64,000 nucleotides of DNA from Paenisporosarcina sp050269735 (GCF_050269735.1 NZ_JBNNIX010000002.1:62001-126000), one strand, 5' to 3'; counted from the stretch's first letter, positions 50,480 through 59,604 are shown. Notes: generated by a model not told the origin, from the letters alone. Translations and numbers: made by a program.

Positions 50480-52087
50480 TTATGATTTAATTCCTTGAGC
50501 TTCTTTCCACTCCAAAAATTCATCAAATGATAATTGTTTATCCAAAATTGATCCGTCAGGCATAATTTCTATGACACGATTGGCAATCGTTTGAATGAAC
50601 TGATGGTCATGAGATGTGAAAATCATAGCGCCTTTGAATGCAATCAAACCGTTATTTAACGCTTGTATCGATTCCAAGTCTAAGTGGTTAGTCGGTTCAT
50701 CCAGCAATAAAACGTTGGCATTGGCTAACATCATTTTTGATAGCATACAACGAACTTTTTCTCCACCTGATAGTACAGCTGGTTTTTTCTTCACTTCTTC
50801 GCCAGAGAACAACATACGTCCAAGGAACCCACGTAAGAATGTTTCGCTTTCGTCGTCTGGTGAATATTGACGTAACCAATCAACTAAAGAATTTTCTTTT
50901 CCAGTGAAGTATTCACTGTAGTCGATAGGGAAGTAAGTACGAGTTGTTGTGACACCCCAACGAATAGAACCTTCAATAGGTTGCACTTCTTCAGCCAATA
51001 CACGTAGTAAAGATGATTTGGCAATTGGATCTCCGATTAAGATGATTTTGTCATCTTTATTTACGGAGAAATGGATGTTTTTAAATAATGTTTGGCCTTC
51101 ATGTTCCATTGTAATGCCTTGAACTGACAATACATCATTTCCGATGTCACGGCCCATTTGGAAGTTTACATATGGATATTTACGTGAAGATGGTCGGATA
51201 TCGTCCAATTCGATTTTATCCAACATTTTTTTACGGGAAGTAGCTTGTTTAGACTTCGATGCATTCGCACTGAAACGAGCAATGAATGCTTGAAGTTCTT
51301 TAATTTTTTCTTCTTTTTTGCTGTTTTGGTCTTGAGACATTTTAAGGGCTAATTGACTTGATTCATACCAGAAATCATAGTTTCCGACATACACTTGAAT
51401 TTTACCAAAATCAAGATCAGCGATATGCGTACAAACTTTATTCAAGAAGTGACGGTCATGGGAAACAACGATAACCGTGTTTTCGAAGTTAATTAAGAAT
51501 TCTTCCAACCATTGAATTGCTTTTAAGTCCAGATGGTTAGTAGGCTCATCGAGTAAAAGAACATCTGGCTTGCCGAATAAAGCTTGTGCCAAAAGCACTT
51601 TCACTTTTTCAGAACCAGTTAAATCAGCCATTTTTTTTGCGTGGAATTCTTCGCCAATGCCCAAACCTTGAAGGAGAATAGCTGCTTCAGATTCCGCTTC
51701 CCATCCATTCATATCAGCAAATTCACCTTCGAGTTCAGCTGCGCGCATGCCGTCTTCATCAGAGAAATCTTCTTTCATATAAATGGCGTTCTTTTCGTTC
51801 ATTACTTCATACAAACGTTTATGGCCCATCATAACTGTTTCCAAAACAGGATACTCTTCATATTCAAAGTGATTTTGTTTTAGGACAGCCATACGTTCGT
51901 TCGGGTTCATGATGACATTACCTTCTTGCGTATCAATGTCACCTGATAATATTTTAATAAATGTAGATTTTCCAGCACCGTTTGCACCAATTAGTCCGTA
52001 ACAGTTACCTGGGTTGAATTTTATATTGACGTCTTCGAAAAGCTTACGATCTCCGAAGCGTAGACTTACATTACTTACAGCAATCAT
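50480..52087 (-). CDS. ykpA: ABC-F family ATPase, YkpA/YbiT type
   Basis: 535 residues, two ABC domains, no membrane segments. Walker A GANGAGKSTF, signature LTGSEKVK (divergent, as in this subfamily), Walker B VLLLDEPTNHLD, then a second set in which Walker A is GDPIAKSSL (lacking the GxGKS glycine/lysine arrangement) with LSGGEKVR and LLLDEPTNHLD. A ribosome-associated role is inferred from the ABC-F family. The altered second P-loop is also known from other YbiT/YkpA proteins. Second ABC-F gene in the window besides yfmR. Confidence 0.92.
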   Translation of the reverse strand: MIAVSNVSLRFGDRKLFEDVNIKFNPGNCYGLIGANGAGKSTFIKILSGDIDTQEGNVIMNPNERMAVLKQNHFEYEEYPVLETVMMGHKRLYEVMNEKNAIYMKEDFSDEDGMRAAELEGEFADMNGWEAESEAAILLQGLGIGEEFHAKKMADLTGSEKVKVLLAQALFGKPDVLLLDEPTNHLDLKAIQWLEEFLINFENTVIVVSHDRHFLNKVCTHIADLDFGKIQVYVGNYDFWYESSQLALKMSQDQNSKKEEKIKELQAFIARFSANASKSKQATSRKKMLDKIELDDIRPSSRKYPYVNFQMGRDIGNDVLSVQGITMEHEGQTLFKNIHFSVNKDDKIILIGDPIAKSSLLRVLAEEVQPIEGSIRWGVTTTRTYFPIDYSEYFTGKENSLVDWLRQYSPDDESETFLRGFLGRMLFSGEEVKKKPAVLSGGEKVRCMLSKMMLANANVLLLDEPTNHLDLESIQALNNGLIAFKGAMIFTSHDHQFIQTIANRVIEIMPDGSILDKQLSFDEFLEWKEAQGIKS

Positions 52088-52211
52088 GCTTGTACCTCCT
52101 TATTTTTCACAATGCTTCAATTATACCATGAATGCCACCAAGAATGCTCAAACTTTCACAGTGGAAAATATCTCGAATTCAAGATATGATTATTTCAGGG
52201 AGGGGATATTT

Positions 52212-52823
52212 ATGAAAGAGATACATCAACATATCTTCATTGAAGGAACAGATCCAAAAAAAGTCCTAATTTTGCTACATGGCACTGGTGGAAACGAACA
52301 CGATCTGATTAATGTAGGAAAACATATTGATTCCACAGCATCCATACTTGGAGTTCGCGGAAATGTATTGGAAGGCGGTATGCCCCGATACTTCAGAAGA
52401 TTAGCTGAAGGTGTTTTTGATGAGGAGGATTTGTTTTTCCGAGCTGAACAACTCCATCTTTTCTTAAAAGATGCTCTTTTGCATTATGCGCCTAACAGTG
52501 AACTCGTGACAGCAATCGGTTATTCCAACGGGGCCAATATTGCAGCGACTTTATTGATGAAACATGAAAAAATATTGGATCGTTCGATTTTATTCCATGC
52601 AATGGTACCTTATCGGAACCAACCCGTTCATGAATTAAGTCATGCACAAATCTTTATAGGGGCAGGATTAAATGACCCTATCATTCCTAAAAATGAAACA
52701 CAGGAATTAATTGATGTATTGCGTGCTAACGGCGCAGATGTCCAGGATTATTGGTACAGCAATGGGCATCAATTAACGATGGAAGAAGTACAACAAGCTC
52801 ATAATTGGTATAACTCAATTTAG
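52212..52823 (+). CDS. Alpha/beta-hydrolase esterase, MhqD-like
   Basis: 203 residues from ATG 52212 with AGGGAGGGG upstream. Oxyanion segment LLHGTGGNEHDL, nucleophile Ser in AIGYSNGANIA, Asp in GAGLNDPIIP and His in NGHQLT form the triad. GNVLEGGMPRYFRRLAEGVFDEEDL resembles B. subtilis MhqD, a carboxylesterase induced by quinones. The substrate is unknown. Confidence 0.88.
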   Translation: MKEIHQHIFIEGTDPKKVLILLHGTGGNEHDLINVGKHIDSTASILGVRGNVLEGGMPRYFRRLAEGVFDEEDLFFRAEQLHLFLKDALLHYAPNSELVTAIGYSNGANIAATLLMKHEKILDRSILFHAMVPYRNQPVHELSHAQIFIGAGLNDPIIPKNETQELIDVLRANGADVQDYWYSNGHQLTMEEVQQAHNWYNSI

Positions 52824-52877
52824 GTAGCCATATTTAGTACTTTCAGTTATACTAAGGCATGAGTGAGGTGGTATATT

Positions 52878-54236
52878 ATGGGTAATATGGAACAAGTATT
52901 TGAAACATCATTTCAAGAAATGACTTGGAATGGACCTGTAATTTTTATGCACTGGGTAATGGATGAAGGAAAACAAGAAGTTAAACATATAACACCGAAT
53001 GTACAGAGAATTTTTGGGTATGAGCCTGAAGAAATGATATCAGGCTCCATCCCTTTACTATCCATTATTTTCGAAGAAGATCGTCAAAAGTTTCAAATCA
53101 TCATGAAACAACGCATCACTTCCAAAAGTCCATTCTGGGAATCTTCCTACCGGATTTATTCTAAAGATGGAGACATTCGATTCATTAAATCTTATACATA
53201 CATTAAACAGGACCAAACAGGTAATGAAAGTTCGATATATTCATATTTATTTGATCAAACGGAAATTCAAAAAGAGCTGAATATGCATATAACCCTTGAA
53301 CATCGATGGGCGACAGCTATTGATAGTGCGAGGGAAGGTGTCTGGGATTGGGACTTTCAAAGCAATGAAGTTTATTTTTCAAAACATTGGAAGAAAATGC
53401 TCGGTTATGAAGAACACGAGTTGCCGAATGAATTCAGTGAATGGCGTAAACGAATACATCCTCAAGATGTCTCAAAAGTCGATTCGGAGATAAAAGAACA
53501 TCTTCAAAATAAAACAGAAATTTTTGAATCTGAACATCGTTTATTGCACGCTGATGGAACATACCGTTGGATTTTGGATAGAGGAAAAGCTGTAAAGAGA
53601 GATCGACGGGGAATTGCCAAGCGCATGATTGGAACTCATATCGATATTACCGAGAGGAAAGAAATAGAAAATTTATTACATAAGCGTAACGAGGAATTGG
53701 AACGTTTGGTTGAGGAAGTAAAAGAACTTTCAATTACCGATCACTTAACGACACTGTTTAATCGGCGAAAAATGGTCGAGGAAATCAAGGAAGCCCAAAA
53801 ACGATTTGAAGTACATGGGCAACCTTTCACTTTAGCGATATTGGATTTGGATCATTTCAAGAACATCAATGATCGATATGGACATACATTTGGAGACATT
53901 GCTCTTCAAACGTTTGCCAATCTCTTAAAAGGCCGAATTAGTGAACCTAATATCGTTGCTCGATGGGGTGGGGAAGAATTTATTATCCTTTTCCATAATA
54001 GCGATGGGCAGGAAACGAGAAAACAATTGCTTTCCTTACAAGATTGCTGCACAGCCGATTTGTTGAAATACCGCATGGATTCAGTCAAGTTATCATTTTC
54101 GGCGGGTGTATATGAATACACGTTTCAGCAGTCGCGAGAAAACTTATTGAGACATGCTGATCAAGCGTTATATTTGGCCAAGTCACTTGGGCGTAAACAA
54201 ATTATTCTTTATAAGGAAGGACTTCCAATTGCTTAA
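52878..54236 (+). CDS. PAS-PAS diguanylate cyclase
   Basis: 452 residues from ATG 52878, with GAGGTGG upstream. Two PAS/PAC modules (about 1-140 and 145-275, the second closing GTHIDITERKEIE), a short coiled coil (NEELERLVEEVKELS), then a GGDEF domain with the active GGEEF variant (about 364-368). No I-site R-x-x-D is seen before it (SEPN instead), so product inhibition may be absent, unlike the gene at 33504. Cytosolic. Confidence 0.92.
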   Translation: MGNMEQVFETSFQEMTWNGPVIFMHWVMDEGKQEVKHITPNVQRIFGYEPEEMISGSIPLLSIIFEEDRQKFQIIMKQRITSKSPFWESSYRIYSKDGDIRFIKSYTYIKQDQTGNESSIYSYLFDQTEIQKELNMHITLEHRWATAIDSAREGVWDWDFQSNEVYFSKHWKKMLGYEEHELPNEFSEWRKRIHPQDVSKVDSEIKEHLQNKTEIFESEHRLLHADGTYRWILDRGKAVKRDRRGIAKRMIGTHIDITERKEIENLLHKRNEELERLVEEVKELSITDHLTTLFNRRKMVEEIKEAQKRFEVHGQPFTLAILDLDHFKNINDRYGHTFGDIALQTFANLLKGRISEPNIVARWGGEEFIILFHNSDGQETRKQLLSLQDCCTADLLKYRMDSVKLSFSAGVYEYTFQQSRENLLRHADQALYLAKSLGRKQIILYKEGLPIA

Positions 54237-54516
54237 GTGGAAGTTCTTTTTTTCTTAGCCATGCTTCAACCCATCTCATTTCGAGTGAAGACTTGCGATT
54301 GATATAGGCAGGCAAAGTCTGTAATTCCTCATTTATTAGTAGTTCCATTTCAACATAATCTTTTCTCGTTGGGTATCGATCGGCGACGGATCCTTTGGTA
54401 GTAAAGACAAAATAATAGGAACCTATCGTTCTGAAAATGAGAATCATATCTGGAAATTCATCAAAAATGGCCTTCACTTGATATCTTTTCGTATAACTCC
54501 ATTGAATAAGTTTCAA
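54202..54516 (-). CDS. Hypothetical protein, convergent and overlapping
   Basis: 104 residues from TTG 54516, with AGGATGA upstream. It ends inside the 3' end of the diguanylate cyclase gene (35-base tail overlap). Soluble, mixed charge, aromatic-rich (FPDMILIFRTIGSYYFVFTT). No family recognised. The convergent overlap also covers the cyclase terminator, so its expression must pass through it. Confidence 0.55.
   Translation of the reverse strand: MKLIQWSYTKRYQVKAIFDEFPDMILIFRTIGSYYFVFTTKGSVADRYPTRKDYVEMELLINEELQTLPAYINRKSSLEMRWVEAWLRKKELPLKQLEVLPYKE
54217..54253 (+). terminator. Terminator after the PAS-GGEEF gene, overlapping its end
   Basis: AGGACTTCC / GGAAGTTCT stem (one G-T pair) with a long T run behind. 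Confidence 0.75.
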
Positions 54517-54668
54517 AATAAGTCATCCTTTCATAATTTATTGTACAAATTTCAGAAAGGGAACACAAGTTTGCATGTGTTAAAAGTGACAATCACATTG
54601 TTGTGGTCTGACGTCTGATATGATATTACTTATTATAGAACAATTTAAATAATAGAAGGACTGAGATC

Positions 54669-55874
54669 ATGAATCCCCATAAATCAATGACATCATTATT
54701 AATTGCCATCTTTTTAATCGCCTTAAATTTACGACCAGCTGTTACTTCAATTGGACCTTTGTTGGATACTATCCGTAACGATTTGAATCTAACGAACAGT
54801 GAAGTCAGTTTGTTAACTGCAGTACCTGTGATTTGTATGGGATTATTTGCTCCACTAGCTGTACATTGGCTCAATAAATTTGGGCAAAAAAGAGGCATTT
54901 CATTATTAATTGCTTTAATCGGTCTTCTTACCTTGGTCCGAGCATGGCTTAATGATTACGTATCTCTTCTAGTTACCGCTTTTGTAATAGGTGTAGCCAT
55001 TGCAATTATCGGACCAATTCTTTCGTCGTTAATTAAAGAAAAATTCCCTACCCGAACAGCTTCCGCAATTGGCGTATATTCTCTTGGAATGGGTGCAGGT
55101 GCAACATTGAGTGCTGGTTTAACGGGTGTATTATATGTATCAATCGGTGAAGAATGGGAGTATGCACTTGCATTCTGGTCTTCCTTGGCTTTATTGGCGT
55201 ACTTGGTATGGTTCGTTGCAATGAAACCTGAAAAAAATGAAGCCACAATCGAAATTGAACGGAAGCAAATCGTAACTTCATTCCGATCTCCATGGACAAA
55301 TTCGAGGGCTTGGCTCATTTTATTATTCTTTGGTTTTCAAGCTTCATTATTTTTCTCATTGACTACATGGCTTGCATCAGCTGCAAGTGAATTAGGGTTT
55401 AATGTGATTGAAGCAGGATCGGTAATCAGTGTTTTGACCGTATCACAAATTGTCGCCAACATCTTTATTCCTTTGTTGCTTGAGAAATTTCCGAATCGGT
55501 CTTTCTGGATTTATTCTTCGCTCTTTATTGGAACCATCGGTATTGTCCTATTGTTAACAGGAAATGTTGCGCTGATCTGGCCGGCATCTATTCTGTTAGG
55601 CTTAACTCTTGGCGGATTGTTCCCACTTGCATTATTATTGCCTTTGGATGAAACGACGGATGCATTTGAAGCAAATGCATGGACGGCAATGGTGCAAACA
55701 GGTGGGTTTATTATGGGAGGACTTGTTCCTTTAGCAATCGGGATTTTGTACGATTGGAGTGGAACGCATCAAATGACTTACTATGTGATGCTTGTTTTGA
55801 TTGTGGGAATGTTTGTGGTCACAGTCCTGTTAAATAAAGGGAATGTAAAAGCTCTTGTCAACGATAAACAATAG
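54669..55874 (+). CDS. MFS transporter, CynX/NimT family
   Basis: 401 residues with twelve membrane segments. The opening LLIAIFLIALNLRPAVTSIGPLLDTIR is characteristic of the cyanate/2-nitroimidazole (CP) branch of the MFS; the mid-loop and helix 11-12 pattern agrees. The substrate is uncertain. ATG 54669 with AGAAGGACTGAG upstream. Confidence 0.88.
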   Translation: MNPHKSMTSLLIAIFLIALNLRPAVTSIGPLLDTIRNDLNLTNSEVSLLTAVPVICMGLFAPLAVHWLNKFGQKRGISLLIALIGLLTLVRAWLNDYVSLLVTAFVIGVAIAIIGPILSSLIKEKFPTRTASAIGVYSLGMGAGATLSAGLTGVLYVSIGEEWEYALAFWSSLALLAYLVWFVAMKPEKNEATIEIERKQIVTSFRSPWTNSRAWLILLFFGFQASLFFSLTTWLASAASELGFNVIEAGSVISVLTVSQIVANIFIPLLLEKFPNRSFWIYSSLFIGTIGIVLLLTGNVALIWPASILLGLTLGGLFPLALLLPLDETTDAFEANAWTAMVQTGGFIMGGLVPLAIGILYDWSGTHQMTYYVMLVLIVGMFVVTVLLNKGNVKALVNDKQ

Positions 55875-55894
55875 TTTTGATAAACAAAGCAAAT

Positions 55895-55920
55895 AAAAAA
55901 GCCTTGCATCCGCAAGGCTA
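55895..55920 (-). terminator. Intrinsic terminator for the second msrA
   Basis: AGCCTTGC / GCAAGGCT stem, 4-base loop, T run on the minus strand. Confidence 0.88.
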
Positions 55921-55929
55921 GAAATCGAA

Positions 55930-56448
55930 TTACTTCTTCCAATTCTCTTGGATGAATTCGTCACGTCCGGACATTGCGCGATCTTCTGTGTAATGATCCG
56001 GTTCTTTTTTATAGTAATCCTGGTGATAATCTTCCGCGATATAAAACGTTTCCGCAGAACGAATTGGTGTAACGATTGGTTTAGAGAATCGCCCACTTTC
56101 TGCAAGTGCTTGTTTCGACTTATTAGCCAATTCTAGTTGTTTATCGGAATGTGTAAAAATCGCTGTTTTATAAGATTCTCCACGATCTTGGAATTGACCG
56201 CCATCATCTGTCGGGTCAATTTGCTGCCAGAAGATCTCAAGTAGTTGTTCATATGTAAAGATGGAAGGGTCAAATTGAATTTGTACCACTTCTAGATGGC
56301 CTGAATCGCCTTTTTTAACGTCTTCATAAGTAGGATTTTCGACATGTCCACCCATATATCCGGATATTACGGATTCTATTCCGTCCCATTGATCAAAGGG
56401 TTTGACCATACACCAAAAACAACCGCCTGCAAATGTAGCTCTTTCCAT
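55930..56448 (-). CDS. msrA: Peptide methionine-S-sulfoxide reductase MsrA, second copy
   Basis: 172 residues, a full-length paralogue of the gene at 17147. GGCFWCMVKPFDQW and DPTDDGGQFQDRGESYKTAIF are intact, and YHQDYYKKEPDHY carries the substrate-binding Tyr. Unlike the first copy it is alone, without msrB, and on the minus strand, so it is probably regulated separately. RBS AGGAGTTT before ATG 56448. Confidence 0.95.
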   Translation of the reverse strand: MERATFAGGCFWCMVKPFDQWDGIESVISGYMGGHVENPTYEDVKKGDSGHLEVVQIQFDPSIFTYEQLLEIFWQQIDPTDDGGQFQDRGESYKTAIFTHSDKQLELANKSKQALAESGRFSKPIVTPIRSAETFYIAEDYHQDYYKKEPDHYTEDRAMSGRDEFIQENWKK

Positions 56449-56595
56449 TTATAAAACTCCTCTCAAACGTGCATAAACCGTATTGTAGCACTTGCATCAT
56501 CATGGCTCAACAACTATGATTGAGGAGATAAAAAAGCAACCTTTTTGGTCCTAAATCGTTCTATTATACGAAAGTGAAAGAAAGGGGGGAGCGTT

Positions 56596-57552
56596 TTGGA
56601 AGAACAAGTTCCAAATCTTCGTTCCATGAGAAAGAAAAGAAAGTTTCGGTATGGTCGATTTTTTATGACTGTATTATTTTTAGCTTTTATAGGAATCGCC
56701 ATATATTCGGTCGTTCAATTCAAAGCTGGTCAAGAGCTGGCTTCCCATAAAGAAAAAAACAATGTCGAGTTTACAGGTGATCCACTTGATGTGAAAAACC
56801 CAGCCATCGAAAATATTTTAGTATTGGGTGTCGATACTCGAGGAGAGGAACAATCACGCACAGACACGATGATGCTTGTTTCGTGGAATAAAGAAACCGA
56901 TGAAGTAAATGTAGTATCATTCATGCGGGATATTTATGCTCAAATTCCAGGGTACAAATCCGATAAGTTGAATACAGCTTACTACCTGGATGGCGTACAA
57001 CTTGTTAAAGATACGATTTCAAGTATGTTTGGAGTACCAATCCATCATTACGCGCTCATAGATTTTAAAAGCTTTGAGTCACTGGTTGACATTGTCGCAC
57101 CAAATGGTGTTGAAATAGAAGTCGAAAAGGCAATGTCAGAGAAAATAGGTGTATCACTTGAACCTGGAGTTCAGCAGTTAAATGGAAAAGAACTCTTAGG
57201 ATATGCAAGGTTCCGTGCGGATGCTGAAGGCGATTTCGGCCGAGTTGCAAGACAGCAGAAAGTAATGGAAGCACTAAAGGATGAAATACTAAGTCCTACA
57301 AATTCTGTCAATTACCCAAAATTTGCAGGGGCTATTCAAGGGTATGTCCAATCTGATTATTCATCCAGCGAAGAAGTCAAACGTGTTCTAAGCCTTGCTT
57401 TTAGTGGGGGAGTAGACATTAATAAAATGACGATTCCTGTAGAACATAGTTATGATTATGGTTCTTATCCAGGGGTAGGTTCTGTCATAGAAATAAATGT
57501 TGATGAAAACAAACAGGCTTTAAGTGAATTTCTTGGGATGCGATTGCGTTGA
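56596..57552 (+). CDS. LytR-CpsA-Psr (LCP) family wall-polymer ligase
   Basis: 318 residues from TTG 56596, with AAAGGGGGGAG upstream. Short basic cytosolic tail, one transmembrane helix (FFMTVLFLAFIGIAIYSVV), then the LCP domain. Conserved residues are VLGVDTRGEEQSRTDTMMLV (Arg/Asp at the pyrophosphate site), SFMRDIYAQIPGY and YARFRADAEGDFGRVARQQK. It transfers teichoic acid or capsule precursors from lipid carriers to peptidoglycan outside the membrane. Which LCP paralogue it is cannot be told. Confidence 0.93.
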   Translation: MEEQVPNLRSMRKKRKFRYGRFFMTVLFLAFIGIAIYSVVQFKAGQELASHKEKNNVEFTGDPLDVKNPAIENILVLGVDTRGEEQSRTDTMMLVSWNKETDEVNVVSFMRDIYAQIPGYKSDKLNTAYYLDGVQLVKDTISSMFGVPIHHYALIDFKSFESLVDIVAPNGVEIEVEKAMSEKIGVSLEPGVQQLNGKELLGYARFRADAEGDFGRVARQQKVMEALKDEILSPTNSVNYPKFAGAIQGYVQSDYSSSEEVKRVLSLAFSGGVDINKMTIPVEHSYDYGSYPGVGSVIEINVDENKQALSEFLGMRLR

Positions 57553-57576
57553 TAAATTGATTATCAACGCAATTTT
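57545..57576 (+). terminator. Hairpin after the LCP gene, weak terminator
   Basis: GCGTTGATAA / TTATCAACGC, 10 bp, 5-base loop, followed by AATTTT. It starts before the stop codon. Confidence 0.6.
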
Positions 57577-57641
57577 CCTGTAGAATTAAATTTATCCTAA
57601 TCTGTCTTAAGATTATGAGAATTCGAAAGTGGGGACATGAG

Positions 57642-58814
57642 ATGCAACCAGAAAAACCTTCTTTTTTTTCTACTAGATTCATTCATTTTCTAGGGGGAAG
57701 GAACACACTTTTTTTAATGCTGTTGATTCTATTACTGGGTTTGATTATTTGGATCTTCGATATCGTTTCGTTTGTTTTCTATCCAATGCAAGTGCTATTA
57801 GCGAATGTTGTCTTGCCTGTCATTTTAGCAACCATCGGGTATTATCTTTTCCGGCCATTGCTGCAGCTATTGATGCGTGTGAAAATACCGAAAATATGGG
57901 GCATTCTTATTATTTTCTTGGCGTTAATCGGACTTCTTACATTATTAATTGTTTTGGTGTTTCCATTTTTGAAAACGCAGTTAACGAATTTGATTCAAGA
58001 TTTCCCTGAATATTTCAAGAAACTTGTGATCGATGCGGATATGTTTTTACGGACATCTATATTTTCAAGTTATTATTTAAATCTGGAATTTGATGTAGAA
58101 AAACTAATGCAGCAACTTCCAGAAAATATTGGCAACACACTCCAAAATGCTGTTGGAGGAGTAGCGAATGGAATCGGAAAAGTAATCTCCACACTTACCG
58201 GACTAATACTGGCAATTGTGACAGTTCCATTTATCCTGTTTTACTTGCTGAAAGACGGAGAAAAGTTACCACAATATATTCTTAACTTATTACCTCCACG
58301 GATGAGAGAAGATGCACTTCAAGTCATGAAAGATGCAGACAAACAAATCAGCGCGTATATTCAAGGGCAAATTCTGGTCGCCATTTGCATTGGATGTATG
58401 GTGTTTATCGGATTTCTCATCATCGGAATGGACTATGCATTACTTTTAGGCGTCCTGGCTATGATTACGAGTGTCGTGCCATATTTAGGGCCAATTATTG
58501 CGATTATCCCGGCAGCTGTTATCGCGATCGCAACTGCACCATTTATGCTAGTGAAATTGGCTTTAGTATGGACAGTTGTACAATTAGTGGAAGGGAAGTT
58601 TATTTCTCCCCAAATTATGGGTAAATCACTACATATACATCCAATTACGATTATTTTCGTATTGTTGACGGCCGGTTCATTGTTTGGCGTTCCTGGCGTA
58701 ATTTTAGGAATTCCAGGGTATGCTTTACTTAAAGTGTTAATCACGCATATGTATAAATTATTTAAGCGTAGATATAATCGACATGAAACTGAACTGGATC
58801 ATCATTATGATTAA
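57642..58814 (+). CDS. AI-2E family (TerC/PerM-like) transporter
   Basis: 390 residues. ATG 57642 has GTGGGGAC upstream; ATG 57615 has none. About eight membrane segments with the family core FILFYLLKDGEKLPQYILNLLPP, LGVLAMITSVVPYLGPIIAIIPA and GSLFGVPGVILGIPGYALLKV. Despite the family name, most members are uncharacterised and some act as Na+/H+ or ion exporters. The half-Spo0M gene follows 65 bases later. Confidence 0.88.
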   Translation: MQPEKPSFFSTRFIHFLGGRNTLFLMLLILLLGLIIWIFDIVSFVFYPMQVLLANVVLPVILATIGYYLFRPLLQLLMRVKIPKIWGILIIFLALIGLLTLLIVLVFPFLKTQLTNLIQDFPEYFKKLVIDADMFLRTSIFSSYYLNLEFDVEKLMQQLPENIGNTLQNAVGGVANGIGKVISTLTGLILAIVTVPFILFYLLKDGEKLPQYILNLLPPRMREDALQVMKDADKQISAYIQGQILVAICIGCMVFIGFLIIGMDYALLLGVLAMITSVVPYLGPIIAIIPAAVIAIATAPFMLVKLALVWTVVQLVEGKFISPQIMGKSLHIHPITIIFVLLTAGSLFGVPGVILGIPGYALLKVLITHMYKLFKRRYNRHETELDHHYD

Positions 58815-58879
58815 AAATTGTTTTAAGTAAAATGATAACAAGATGGGTGTAATGGTTTCGAAATGACAGGGAGGAAGAA

Positions 58880-59299
58880 ATGATGTTGAAAAAGTTTTTG
58901 TCCACAATCGGAATTGGTACGATGAAAGTCGATACGATTGTCGACAAACCTGAAATTGCTCATGGTGAATCACTATCAGGAAAAATTTATATTGATGGTG
59001 GTCAAAGCGAACAGGTTATTGAATTTATTAAACTGGAAGTATTAATGCGAAAAGAAGGGCACCGTGAAGATAGTGATTTTGACGTAACTGAAGAGTGTGT
59101 GGCTAAACACACAATAGAAATGGTTGGATCAGTCAAATCAAAAGAAACCCGTATGGTACCTTTTGAAATGATGCCGGATGAAAGATGGGAATCCACTGAT
59201 GAAACCGCAAAACTGTATTTACGAACATCTATACATATTATTAATGCTGTGGATGTAAGGGACGAAGACGAAATTGTATACGGTAAGGATTTAGTGTAA
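58880..59299 (+). CDS. Half-length Spo0M paralogue (arrestin-like N-domain only)
   Basis: 139 residues. LKKFLSTIGIGTMKVDTIVD parallels the spo0M start FNKVLASVGVGNAKVDTKLN, and SIHIINAVDVRDEDEI parallels LDIKNAVDPGDKDMIEI. It then stops, lacking the C-terminal half (about 120 residues) of the full gene at 18477. No remnant is visible downstream. GGGAGGAAG precedes ATG 58880 (or 58883), and a terminator follows, so it looks like an intact short gene rather than a pseudogene. Confidence 0.8.
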   Translation: MMLKKFLSTIGIGTMKVDTIVDKPEIAHGESLSGKIYIDGGQSEQVIEFIKLEVLMRKEGHREDSDFDVTEECVAKHTIEMVGSVKSKETRMVPFEMMPDERWESTDETAKLYLRTSIHIINAVDVRDEDEIVYGKDLV

Positions 59300-59306
59300 A
59301 AATTGG

Positions 59307-59338
59307 AACCATTCCTTATAAATGAGGAGTGGTTTTTC
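59307..59338 (+). terminator. Intrinsic terminator after the short Spo0M paralogue
   Basis: AACCATTCCT / AGGAGTGGTT stem (one mismatch), T5. Confidence 0.8.
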
Positions 59339-59339
59339 T

Positions 59340-59604
59340 TTTGGCTTATAGTTGCGAATTGCAACAATATTCACTCATAATTATTTGCTTATTACAAGTA
59401 TTGTTGTATTGTTGTATTATGCAAGTTTAATCACTTTGATTAAGTTGCATATTGCAAATGTATTTAAAAGATAGTCTTTTCTAAGGAAACCTTAAATTAT
59501 TAAATGATAAATAGAATTGTTAAGTTCAATTATTTGAAGTGTTCATTAAAAAACGAGAGAATGGGAAAGGGTAATAATATGTAGAAAGAGGAGGATTTAT
59601 TAAT
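59340..59604 (+). promoter_or_regulatory. AT-rich upstream region of the aldo/keto reductase gene with inverted repeats
   Basis: No gene. It contains the perfect inverted repeat GTTGC-GAATT-GCAAC (59351-59365), a second TTGC-ATATT-GCAA (59445-59457) of the same form, and a larger imperfect inverted repeat from ATGCAAG at 59419 to TTGCAT ending 59450. It also has direct GTATTGTT repeats near 59398-59420. These look like binding sites for a dimeric regulator. No clear -35/-10 could be fixed. Confidence 0.5.

Noticed and set aside
52014..52211. N-terminal extension of the MhqD-like esterase
   Set aside because: The extension overlaps the divergent ABC-F gene and lacks homology; ATG 52212 follows AGGGAGGGG.
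58880..59299. Short Spo0M gene as a pseudogene
   Set aside because: No frameshifted remainder is visible downstream and the gene has its own ribosome-binding site and terminator.
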